Shown here: piece by piece, positions 35,777 through 43,434 of the stretch | How the letters are laid out: each line of letters opens with the position of its first letter | How positions within the stretch are numbered: the stretch's first letter is position 1 | Origin: Terriglobus tenax | GTDB taxonomy: Bacteria > Acidobacteriota > Terriglobia > Terriglobales > Acidobacteriaceae | Direction of reading: 5' to 3' | DNA length: 64,000 nucleotides | Assembly: GCF_025685395.1 (NCBI RefSeq) | Contig: NZ_JAGSYA010000004.1 | Span: forward strand, 310,001-374,000 | Program-made: the position numbers and the translations under genes | The notes under the pieces: generated by a model | What the model was told of the DNA's origin: nothing | The model's input: only the letters and a program-made list of their open reading frames with translations | Database searches by the model: none

Positions 35777-37399
35777 CTAACCAATTGAGGTGTACGGACT
35801 ATGGAATTGAAACCACGTCATGTAGCTGTACAGCGCAAGTGCCGCGATCACGAGAAGAGCCCACCAGAGCATGGGACTTCGCAGACCACGATTCAACATC
35901 TGCTCCGCAGCTGGCAGCCGCAGATAGCTCTTGTTCCACACCACGGAATCCACAACCTCTTTGGGGGAAGGGCGGGTGCATAGCGATACAAGGAACATGA
36001 GAACCAGGCAACTTATCCAAACCAGGAACGTACGGTTTAGATAGTTGTTGTACGGGCGAAGCCACGATACATGGGGGAAAAGGATGTATTGAACGAAAGC
36101 GGTATACGGAAAACCGAAGAAAAGCACCGTCGTTGCAGCGGCCGATGTTGCGCGACGCCACATCACACCAAGCAGGAACACTACTGCGATCGGTGAAGCG
36201 ACCCACGCACCAACATCCTGGATCAGGTAAAAGACGCCATACTGTCCACGCGCCAGCCAGATCGATATGGCTACGGCGATCACCAGAATCACAAAGGAGC
36301 TAAGAGCACCAACACGAACCAGGTGTTTCTCACTTGCATTCGGTCGCACCAGCGGGCGGTACAAATCCATCGTGAAAACGGTGCTGGAAGAGTTGAGTAC
36401 CGACGCAAGATGTGACAGCAAAGCACTGGCAATACCGGCCATCACAATACCGCCAAGCCCCGCCGGAACGACTGCCCGTACCAGGCGAGGGTACGCTTCA
36501 TCCGGGTCAGCCAGACCCGGGAATAGCCTGTAAGCGACGATGCCGGGGACAACCACGAGAAACGGGATCACCAGCTTCATAAAGCCGGCGAAGATCACAC
36601 CGACGCGCGCATCCCATTCCGTGCGGGCGCCAAGACATCGCTGCACGATGAATTGGTTGGTGCAGTTGTACCAGATGCCAATCGATAGGAAGAGTGTGAA
36701 AACACCGAACCACGGATAGTTCGGATCAGTGGCCGGATACAGAATGCGGAACTTATGGGGTGCCGCATGCATCAGCGCCTGCATCCCCCCAACCTTATGA
36801 ACACCGGCAACCGCAACAATCGTGCCACCGATGGTCAACATCAGGAACTGAATAAAATCAGTCCACGCAACAGCCTTCAAACCGCCGTAGATCGTATAGC
36901 TGCCCGCAAGTACCGCTAACCCGATGGTGGTGTACATGGGGTCAATGCCGAACATGCCGTTCAACGCCTTCGCTCCGGCCAGAATCACAACCGCCATCTG
37001 TGCAACGATCCAAAGCACAAGGGACGCAACCGCGAACAGGTATCGACAGGTTTTATTGAAGCGCCGTTCCAGAAACTCCGGCATGGTGTAAACGCCACCG
37101 CGGAGGTAGTACGGAAGAAAGACCCAAAGCAGGACAGAGAGCGTGAACCAGTTTCCCCACTCCCACTGCGCTACAACAAAACCTACCGAATACGCAGCAC
37201 CGGCCATTCCGATGAAGTGTTCGGTGCTGATATTCGCGGCGATAATGGAACCGCCAATCGCGTACCAGGGCAGTTCTTCACCTGCAAGAAAGTAGCCGCG
37301 CGTACCCGAGGACGAGCGCCGCGCGACCCAAAGACCGAGGAGAACATTGAAGAGCAAATACGCTGTAAACACTACGCGATCTGCTATCGAACCAAACAT
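35777..37399 (-). CDS. Sodium:solute symporter (SSS family)
   Basis: 540 residues with 13-14 membrane helices. The SSS family shape is clear: FLAGEELPWYAIGGSIIAANISTEHFIG in helix 1 to 2, RRFNKTCRYLFAV, ASYTIYGGLKAVAWTDF-like segment near residue 170 (GSYTIYGGLKAVAWTD), and NQFIVQRCLGARTEWDAR. Relatives carry sugars, sugar acids or inositol into the cytoplasm with sodium. In this operon it is the obvious inner-membrane importer for the compound broken down by the dehydratase and lyase. It stands 38 bases after the DHDPS-family gene. Confidence 0.9.
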   Translation of the reverse strand: MFGSIADRVVFTAYLLFNVLLGLWVARRSSSGTRGYFLAGEELPWYAIGGSIIAANISTEHFIGMAGAAYSVGFVVAQWEWGNWFTLSVLLWVFLPYYLRGGVYTMPEFLERRFNKTCRYLFAVASLVLWIVAQMAVVILAGAKALNGMFGIDPMYTTIGLAVLAGSYTIYGGLKAVAWTDFIQFLMLTIGGTIVAVAGVHKVGGMQALMHAAPHKFRILYPATDPNYPWFGVFTLFLSIGIWYNCTNQFIVQRCLGARTEWDARVGVIFAGFMKLVIPFLVVVPGIVAYRLFPGLADPDEAYPRLVRAVVPAGLGGIVMAGIASALLSHLASVLNSSSTVFTMDLYRPLVRPNASEKHLVRVGALSSFVILVIAVAISIWLARGQYGVFYLIQDVGAWVASPIAVVFLLGVMWRRATSAAATTVLFFGFPYTAFVQYILFPHVSWLRPYNNYLNRTFLVWISCLVLMFLVSLCTRPSPKEVVDSVVWNKSYLRLPAAEQMLNRGLRSPMLWWALLVIAALALYSYMTWFQFHSPYTSIG

Positions 37400-37437
37400 T
37401 TTGCCTTCCCCGGTCGAAAAATTTTGCTGGCTGCTTC

Positions 37438-38475
37438 TTACGAGAGCCAGGAGTCGAGGTTCTGCTTCACAAAGCCATCATCCACAAGGTGCGGATATGC
37501 AGCGATCACGCGATCGATCTCTTCCATCTGCCCCGGGGAAAGCTCTTCCTTCGGATTCAGGCACCAGCGGCCCTGCATCAGGCCTTGCCTGCGTAGAACC
37601 TCGTGAATCCCCGCAATGCATCCGTGGAAGTGATTTGCAACATCGAAGATGGCCGCGTTCATATCGGTCACTTCTCCATTGCGGATCAACCACTGGTCAT
37701 CAATCGCTCCACCCTGGGCGACAACATCCTTGATCTCGCGATGCAGAGCCGCGGCACGCTCCGTCCACACAGCCCAGTGCCCCAGCAGACCGCCCTTCAT
37801 CCGGACAGTCTTGCCCCCATATTGAAACGGCGAAAGCAGGTCCAACACGATATGGTCATCGTTGCCGGTGTAGAGCGTAATCTCTTCGCTGCGTCCGCTG
37901 GCAATCACACCACGCAGTACGTCCTGCGTGGCATAGCGATGGAAGGGCGCGATCTTGATTGCAATCACGCTCTCAATCTCCGCGAACCTGCACCAGAACT
38001 CATACGGGAAGATGCGTCCACCCACCGCAGGCTGCAGGTAGAAACCGATGATTGGCATCACCGCGCCTATTGCCCGGACATGCGCCAGAATCTCATCGAC
38101 CGGCGCATCCCCCATGGCTGCAAGACTCAGCAAGGCAGCGTTGTAGCCAAGGTCGCTAGCAATCTTCGCCTCGGCCAACGCCTGATCTGTTTTGCCGCAG
38201 ACACCAGCGACCATGATCAAATCGCTGCCCTTCAATGTGTCCGCGGCAAGCTCCAGGACGGGCTGGTAGAGCCCATACTGCTTCTCTCGAATCTCGAACT
38301 GCGTGGAGTGCACCCCCACAGCTACACCGTCTGCTCCCGCAGCCCGGTAATAACGCGCAAGCGCCCGCTGATGGCGCTCATCCAGCTTGCGCTCTACCGT
38401 CAGAGCCAGAGGGTGGGCAGGGATCACGGCGCCCTGGCTTAGCTTCAACTTCCAGTTGGCCTTAGAAACGTCCAT
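37438..38475 (-). CDS. DHDPS/N-acetylneuraminate lyase-family aldolase-like enzyme
   Basis: 345 residues from ATG 38475, overlapping the upstream gene by 14 bases. It is a TIM-barrel class I lyase: the likely Schiff-base lysine is K174 in SVIAIKIAPF and the catalytic tyrosine Y146 in IIGFYLQPAVGGR. It is longer than typical DHDPS (about 290-300) and diverged, with GNDDHIVLDLL near residue 205. The 2-keto-3-deoxygluconate/galactonate aldolases and keto-deoxy-acid dehydratases belong to this family. Beside a galactonate-dehydratase-like gene it could split a 2-keto-3-deoxy acid to pyruvate and an aldehyde. Lysine synthesis is unlikely here. Confidence 0.78.
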   Translation of the reverse strand: MDVSKANWKLKLSQGAVIPAHPLALTVERKLDERHQRALARYYRAAGADGVAVGVHSTQFEIREKQYGLYQPVLELAADTLKGSDLIMVAGVCGKTDQALAEAKIASDLGYNAALLSLAAMGDAPVDEILAHVRAIGAVMPIIGFYLQPAVGGRIFPYEFWCRFAEIESVIAIKIAPFHRYATQDVLRGVIASGRSEEITLYTGNDDHIVLDLLSPFQYGGKTVRMKGGLLGHWAVWTERAAALHREIKDVVAQGGAIDDQWLIRNGEVTDMNAAIFDVANHFHGCIAGIHEVLRRQGLMQGRWCLNPKEELSPGQMEEIDRVIAAYPHLVDDGFVKQNLDSWLS

Positions 38476-39493
38476 CGCGACTCTCAAATTTGGTGGGTTT
38501 GCCCAGAGTTGTTCCGCCAATCTCAAGCCAGTCGGCGGTCATCTCAAACAGTTCGTCTTCGTTCAGCTCAGAAGGCCCCAGCAGCTCCGTGCACAGACGC
38601 GCATCACTCAGCAAAGCCGTGGGGGCTTCTTCGCCCTTGAAGCGCGGAGTTACACCGAAACGCTTCCCAAATTTTTCTGCCGCTTCACGGACTGAGATTG
38701 TCTTAAGACCAGTGACATTCAGAATCCGCGCCGGCGTTCTGCACAACGCAAACGAACGCAGGCAATAGGAATTCGCATCGCCCTGCCAGATCACATTGGC
38801 ATGGCCCGTGGTCACGTCAATCTCCACGCCGTCCTTCACCTTCTGGCCAATGTCGACCAGCACTCCATAACGAAGGTCAACCGCATAGTTCAGGCGATAG
38901 ATCAACGTGGGCGTTCCGTATGCATTTGCGAAGTACTCGAAAATCCGCTCGCGTCCCAGCGCCGACTGCGCGTACTCACCGCGAGGATCCGTCGGCGTCT
39001 GTTCATTCGCGCCAGGCTTGTCGACCGGCATAAACGGATAGACATTGCCTGTCGAGAACGCAACCATGCGCGAAGTGCGGAAGCGATTGGCCGCGAGTCC
39101 AGCCACCCAGACATTGGTTGCCCACGTCATCGGCTGGTCGCCAACAGAGCCAAACTTTCGGCCAGCCATAAAGACCACGTTCGCTGCATCCGGCATGCGG
39201 GCATAGCTTTCCGGATCAAGCAGGTCCGTCTCGATCAGGTCCACGCCATCACCGTGCGCACTGAAGACACCTTCCCGATCCTTGCGAACCACCGCAATGA
39301 CGCGATGCTTCACCCCTGCCTCCTGGATGGCGCGCTTCATACGCACCACCAGGCTTGGCCCCATCTTGCCGCCGGCGCCAAGCACCAGCACGTCACCGTT
39401 GAGCTGCATGGCTGCTGCAATGTCCGCGGCATTCGGGCGTGTGAGCCGTTCTTCAAGCTCTGCTTCGTTCTGAATTTTTTCTTCTAAGATCAC
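38462..39493 (-). CDS. NAD-dependent epimerase/dehydratase-fold protein with altered YxxxK motif
   Basis: 343 residues from GTG 39493; the first in-frame ATG is internal at residue 29. The extended-SDR Rossmann motif is GAGGKMG (residues 39-45) and the catalytic-serine strand is VAFSTGNVYP (~144-153). The active tyrosine is Y174 in GEYAQSALGRERIFEY, but the lysine expected four residues later is A178. It lies first in the seven-gene operon, with its start only 4 bases from the outer half-site of palindrome site 3 and no clear ribosome site, so translation may be leaderless. A dehydrogenase or epimerase acting on the sugar acid is possible; the altered motif makes the chemistry uncertain. Confidence 0.75.
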   Translation of the reverse strand: MILEEKIQNEAELEERLTRPNAADIAAAMQLNGDVLVLGAGGKMGPSLVVRMKRAIQEAGVKHRVIAVVRKDREGVFSAHGDGVDLIETDLLDPESYARMPDAANVVFMAGRKFGSVGDQPMTWATNVWVAGLAANRFRTSRMVAFSTGNVYPFMPVDKPGANEQTPTDPRGEYAQSALGRERIFEYFANAYGTPTLIYRLNYAVDLRYGVLVDIGQKVKDGVEIDVTTGHANVIWQGDANSYCLRSFALCRTPARILNVTGLKTISVREAAEKFGKRFGVTPRFKGEEAPTALLSDARLCTELLGPSELNEDELFEMTADWLEIGGTTLGKPTKFESRDGRF

Positions 39494-39497
39494 TGTG

Positions 39498-39522
39498 TTC
39501 TACTTGGTAGAATTTGTTCTAC
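39498..39522. promoter_or_regulatory. Palindromic operator with three half-sites, site 3
   Basis: TTCTAC (39498-39503), three bases, GTAGAA (39507-39512), four bases, TTCTAC (39517-39522). The inner pair repeats site 1 exactly in its 12 fixed bases and spacer length. It lies between the divergent arms of the sugar-acid locus. TACAAT at 39529-39534 is a good -10 box for the plus-strand arm, with TTGGTA at 39504-39509 as a weak -35 within the operator. A protein bound here would control all eleven genes. Confidence 0.75.
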
Positions 39523-39635
39523 TTGAGATACAATGACCTTAGAGTCGATGTCATCCGTTGTCAACGGAGATTTTCACGAACCTTGATTTTCCATTCATCA
39601 ATCCTGCATATTGCGCGACAGAAGGCGGTGCATCC

Positions 39636-40469
39636 ATGAACCGGCTACGCTGCACACATACACCTTTGCCCGCTGACAGCGCAGACCGCATGGCGTTGCT
39701 CCGCAACACCGATGTACCGCGGAACGGCCTTCTGGTCTGGTTTCTTGGTCAGAATGGTTTCGTACTCAAAACCTCCGGCGGCGCACTGATCGCGATTGAT
39801 CCGTACCTGAGCGACAGTGTTGCGGAAGAGAATCCGTCTCATCCGCTGGATTTGCGACGCACCTTTCCGGCACCGATCGCCGCGGAGCACCTTACCGTGG
39901 ACACTGTGATCTTCACGCATTCTCACGGTGATCACCTGGATCTCCAGACCGTCGCATGCTTGCCTGGTGCGCCGGCCTTTCTTGCTCCCTGGGACGCAGA
40001 GCAGCGACTCCTTCACGCTGGATACGATGCCGGCCGCATCTTCCTGCTCCATCCCAATCAGGAAGTAACAGTGGATGGTGTCAACGTAAAAGGCATCTTT
40101 GCATTCCCCACTGATACTACGGACCTGAACCATATTGGCGTGCTGATCCAGCCGAACGCCGGCCCCTCCTTCTACAACACAGGAGACACGGCCTATGCTG
40201 AGCACCTCAAGAAGCTGCTGCCTGCGGAAGTCGATATCTGCGCCATCTGCATCAACGGAGGGTTCCATAACCTGACGCACGCCGAAGCCGCGCGCATCAT
40301 TGAGACCATTACCCCCGATACCGTCATTCCGACGCACTACGACCTGATGGCATGCAACCAGTCTGATCCGGAAATGTTCCGGGTTGCACTGCAGACATCT
40401 TCTATCAGCAGCCGCTATTGCCGCTTGTCCACGGATCACATGTATCTCTTTGAGAAGGACGTGGCATGA
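39636..40469 (+). CDS. MBL-fold metal-dependent hydrolase (UlaG lactonase-like)
   Basis: 277 residues from ATG 39636, with GAAGG upstream; a TTG at 39558 gives an extra 26 residues without a motif. The metallo-beta-lactamase ligands are HSHGDH in FTHSHGDHLD (residues ~90-99), the later aspartate in NTGDTAY, and the histidine in PTHYD. The pattern GQNGFVLKTSGGALIAIDPYLSD resembles L-ascorbate-6-phosphate lactonase UlaG. A sugar lactonase acting before the dehydratase would fit this locus, by inference. It is the first gene of the plus-strand arm and overlaps the next gene in ATGA. Confidence 0.8.
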   Translation: MNRLRCTHTPLPADSADRMALLRNTDVPRNGLLVWFLGQNGFVLKTSGGALIAIDPYLSDSVAEENPSHPLDLRRTFPAPIAAEHLTVDTVIFTHSHGDHLDLQTVACLPGAPAFLAPWDAEQRLLHAGYDAGRIFLLHPNQEVTVDGVNVKGIFAFPTDTTDLNHIGVLIQPNAGPSFYNTGDTAYAEHLKKLLPAEVDICAICINGGFHNLTHAEAARIIETITPDTVIPTHYDLMACNQSDPEMFRVALQTSSISSRYCRLSTDHMYLFEKDVA

Positions 40470-41434
40470 TCAGGCGTTTGCTTGTCGCGCTTCTTACAGG
40501 AGCATCTGTCTGTGGCGGTGCACAGGATCTGCGTCTTGGCATCGTCGGCACGGACTCCACCCATGCCGTAGAGTTCACGCGCACCTTCAATGACGCCTCG
40601 GCTCCAAACCACACCGCCGGCGCGCATGTAGTTGCCGCGTATCGAGGAGGCAATCCCGCGCTGACGCTGAGCCGCGACCGCATCGAACGGATTTCGACGA
40701 CGCTCTCGCACGAGCTCTCCATCCCTTTTGTAACAGCGATTGCTGAACTCTGCCCAAAGGTCGACGGCATTTTGATCCTCAGCGTTGACCCAGCATCGCG
40801 TGTGCGCGAGTTTGAGCAGGCTGCCTCCTGCGGCAAGCCTGTCTTTCTCGACAAGCCTCTCGGCGGCTCTCTGCCAGACGCTCTCCGGCTCTCACGTATC
40901 GCGGCCAGGAAACATGTTGCGTGGTTCACCGCCTCCGCTCTGCGATACTCCATCACAACTCCCCCCGTCTCTCTGCAGGCAGCCGAACTGTGGGGCCCCG
41001 GCGATCTCGGCAGACCCGACCAGGGCTATACATTGGATCTCGCCTGGTATGGCATTCACACGCTCGAAGCCATGTACGCGTTGCTGGGTCCCGGCGTAAC
41101 GCAAGTCTCCCGCACCCAGCATGGCGATGCGGACACGCTCCACTGCATCTGGCAGGACGGACGCACCGCAACCGTTCATCTCATCCGGCCTGACTATAGC
41201 TTCGGCGCACTTCTGTTCCAGCAAGGCGCAAACCAGCCAGAACGCATAGACCTCAAGGTCAGCTATCCAGCGTTGCTGCAGCAGGTGGTTCTCTTTATGA
41301 AGACAGGCAAGCCGCCTGTATCTTCGGAAGAAACTCTTGAAGTCTTCCGCCTGATGCAGGCATCCCAGGTAAGCCTTCGCCACCACGGCGCGCTCACGGC
41401 ACTCAGCTATCCAACATCACAGAAAGACAAGTAA
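40466..41434 (+). CDS. Gfo/Idh/MocA-type oxidoreductase with N-terminal signal
   Basis: 322 residues. After a hydrophobic leader (MIRRLLVALLTGASVCGGAQ), a Rossmann strand LRLGIVGTDSTHAVEF replaces the usual GxGxxG with GTDSTH. The family block FLDKPLGGSL contains the cofactor/catalytic lysine of the EKP motif (here DKP). The C-terminal half is shorter than in typical members (about 340-400). The leader suggests export by Sec, while the neighbouring M20 and FAH proteins are cytoplasmic. It may bind rather than turn over its cofactor. It overlaps both neighbours by 1-4 bases. Confidence 0.72.
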   Translation: MIRRLLVALLTGASVCGGAQDLRLGIVGTDSTHAVEFTRTFNDASAPNHTAGAHVVAAYRGGNPALTLSRDRIERISTTLSHELSIPFVTAIAELCPKVDGILILSVDPASRVREFEQAASCGKPVFLDKPLGGSLPDALRLSRIAARKHVAWFTASALRYSITTPPVSLQAAELWGPGDLGRPDQGYTLDLAWYGIHTLEAMYALLGPGVTQVSRTQHGDADTLHCIWQDGRTATVHLIRPDYSFGALLFQQGANQPERIDLKVSYPALLQQVVLFMKTGKPPVSSEETLEVFRLMQASQVSLRHHGALTALSYPTSQKDK

Positions 41435-42489
41435 TGCACGATTCCCTTTCGCAGGTCGACCCCTTCGCACTCACGCGCCAGTTGATTGAAATTGAGTCGC
41501 CCACCTTTCATGAGAACGCCGTCGGAAAGTTCCTTGTAGAGACGTTGACCGCGCTTGGCTACGCCGTAGAGACGATGCCCGTTCCACAGCCGGACCCCGC
41601 CCTTGTTCCCGGAGCCGGGACGCTGCCACGCTTCAATGTCTACGCCGTGCCTCCAGAAACAAATCCGGAGATCGTCTTCTCCACCCACATGGACACTGTT
41701 CCGCCGCATGTTCCTTTCCGTGAAGACGATGACTTCCTTTACGGCCGGGGAGCCTGCGATGCCAAAGGCATCATTGCAGCGCAGATCTGCGCATCCCAGC
41801 AGCTTCTTGCACAGGACATCCCAACAGGACTCCTTTTCCTGGTGGGAGAAGAACGCGACTCCGCCGGAGCCAAGGTTGCGAATAGGAAGCCACGCGGCTC
41901 ACGCTACCTGATCAACGGGGAACCCACCGATAGCCGCCTGGCCCTTGCCTCAAAAGGATCGCTCCGCGTTGACCTGCGCGCTCACGGCAAGATGGCCCAC
42001 TCCGCCTATCCAGAGCTTGGGGAGTCCGCCATCGCCAAGCTCGTAGAGGTGCTGCACGACATCCAGCAGCTTGAGCTTCCCGTGGAAGAGACGATCGGCC
42101 CTTCCACCTTGAACATCGGCCTGATCGCCGGAGGGCGTGCGCCCAACGTTGTTCCTGATGAAGCCGAGGCGCACCTGCTGATCCGTCTCGTCGGTCCGGC
42201 GGAGGCGATGAAGCAATTGATCGAGTCCACCGTTGCCTCCCGCGTCGATATCTCCTACTCGTTTGAGGTCCCCCTCGTGCGCATGCGCGCGCTGGGCGAT
42301 ATCCCCACCATGATCGCCAACTTCACCACGGATATCCCCTCGCTCACGGCGTGGGGCGAGCCCTTCCTTCTCGGTCCCGGCTCCATCCACGTTGCACACA
42401 CGCCGAACGAGCGGATCTCCAGGCAGGAGCTGCTCGATTGCATTGAGCTTTATGTACGCCTCGCCGGCATGCTCGCAGCCATCGCGTAA
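41434..42489 (+). CDS. M20-family metallohydrolase (ArgE/DapE-like)
   Basis: 351 residues, start sharing one base with the upstream TAA. The di-zinc ligands of the M20 fold are visible: STHMDTV (His and bridging Asp pair), YGRGACDAKG (bridging Asp), GEERDSAG (catalytic Glu and ligand), the dimer-lid motif SKGSLRVDLRAHGKMAHSAYPELG, and HVAHTPNERI (C-terminal His). Members remove acyl or amino-acid groups from amino compounds (deacetylases, desuccinylases, aminopeptidases). Its presence suggests that the substrate of the locus carries an N-acyl or amide bond, which would also fit the class III aminotransferase in the linked TonB operon. Confidence 0.85.
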   Translation: MHDSLSQVDPFALTRQLIEIESPTFHENAVGKFLVETLTALGYAVETMPVPQPDPALVPGAGTLPRFNVYAVPPETNPEIVFSTHMDTVPPHVPFREDDDFLYGRGACDAKGIIAAQICASQQLLAQDIPTGLLFLVGEERDSAGAKVANRKPRGSRYLINGEPTDSRLALASKGSLRVDLRAHGKMAHSAYPELGESAIAKLVEVLHDIQQLELPVEETIGPSTLNIGLIAGGRAPNVVPDEAEAHLLIRLVGPAEAMKQLIESTVASRVDISYSFEVPLVRMRALGDIPTMIANFTTDIPSLTAWGEPFLLGPGSIHVAHTPNERISRQELLDCIELYVRLAGMLAAIA

Positions 42490-42524
42490 ACCAAGTACTC
42501 TTATCATCACCAAGGAGAACGATC

Positions 42525-43370
42525 TTGAAGCTTCTACGATATGGCGCCGCTGGCGCAGAGCGTCCGGGCATTCTGGACAGTGACGGCAACATCCGCGACA
42601 TCTCTTCCATCGTCCCCGACCTTGCCGGGCAATACCTCACGCCGGAGGGGATCGGGAAGATTGCGGCAGCGGATACGACATCTCTCCCGCTGGTTCCGGG
42701 TAACGTTCGCCTCGGCTCCTGTGTCGCACAGCCGGGCAAGTTTCTCTGCATCGGTCTGAACTACTCTGATCACGCAGCTGAGTCCGGCATGGCTGTGCCT
42801 GCGGAACCCGTGCTCTTCATGAAGGCCGGCTCCTCCATCTGTGGCCCCAACGACAACGTCATCATTCCCCGCGGCTCCGTGAAGACGGACTGGGAGGTCG
42901 AGTTGGGCGTCGTCATCGGCAAAAAAGCCAAGTACGTCTCCGAAGCTGAAGCGCTGAACTACGTTGCGGGCTATTGCGTCATCAACGATGTCTCCGAGCG
43001 CGCGTTCCAGTTGGAAGGCACCGGCCAGTGGGTCAAGGGCAAGAGCGCGGACACCTTCGGCCCAACAGGACCCTGGCTTGTGACCCGCGATGAAGTGCCA
43101 GACCCGCAGGCGCTCTCCATGTGGCTTGAGGTGGACGGCCATCGCTACCAGAACGGCACCACCGCCACCATGGTCTTCGGCGTCGCTCACCTGGTCAGCT
43201 ATCTAAGCCGCTTCATGAGCCTCCACCCCGGCGACATCATCTCCACTGGCACGCCTCCCGGCGTTGGCCTTGGCCAGAAGCCGCCGGTCTATCTGCGTCC
43301 CGGTAACGTGATGCGCCTTGGAGTCGCGGGCCTGGGAGAGCAGCAGCAGACCGTCGTCGCCGACGAATAG
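42525..43370 (+). CDS. Fumarylacetoacetate hydrolase-family protein (2,4-diketo-3-deoxy-acid hydrolase-like)
   Basis: 281 residues from TTG 42525, chosen because AAGGAG lies 7 bases before it and the protein then begins MKLLRYGAAG, the normal opening of this group. The FAH fold is complete: CIGLNYSDHAAESG, the metal ligands in DWEVELGVVIG (E-x-E), CVINDVSERAFQ, KGKSADTFGPTGPWLV, and IISTGTPPGVGLG. Related enzymes hydrolyse 2,4-diketo-3-deoxy-L-fuconate or -rhamnonate to pyruvate and lactate. With the dehydratase and SDR of the opposite arm this would finish a non-phosphorylative route. The exact substrate is inferred. Confidence 0.85.
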   Translation: MKLLRYGAAGAERPGILDSDGNIRDISSIVPDLAGQYLTPEGIGKIAAADTTSLPLVPGNVRLGSCVAQPGKFLCIGLNYSDHAAESGMAVPAEPVLFMKAGSSICGPNDNVIIPRGSVKTDWEVELGVVIGKKAKYVSEAEALNYVAGYCVINDVSERAFQLEGTGQWVKGKSADTFGPTGPWLVTRDEVPDPQALSMWLEVDGHRYQNGTTATMVFGVAHLVSYLSRFMSLHPGDIISTGTPPGVGLGQKPPVYLRPGNVMRLGVAGLGEQQQTVVADE

Positions 43371-43372
43371 AT

Positions 43373-43434
43373 CCTCTCCTCACGGAGAGACTCAGGCCAC
43401 CGGTTCTCTATTCGGCCTGTCTCTCCGTGAGAGG
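43373..43434. terminator. Long hairpin between FAH gene and histidine kinase
   Basis: The arm beginning CCTCTCCTCACGGAGAGAC (43373-43398) pairs with GGCCTGTCTCTCCGTGAGAGG (43414-43434) with two small bulges. It lies between convergent genes, and its right arm includes the last codons of the histidine kinase, whose stop falls in the loop at 43408-43410. It would serve as a two-way terminator, although no clear T-run follows on either strand. Confidence 0.55.

Noticed and set aside
37438-38475. Dihydrodipicolinate synthase of lysine biosynthesis (dapA)
   Set aside because: It is longer and diverged from DapA and lies in a catabolic operon, so the family call is kept but not the biosynthetic role.
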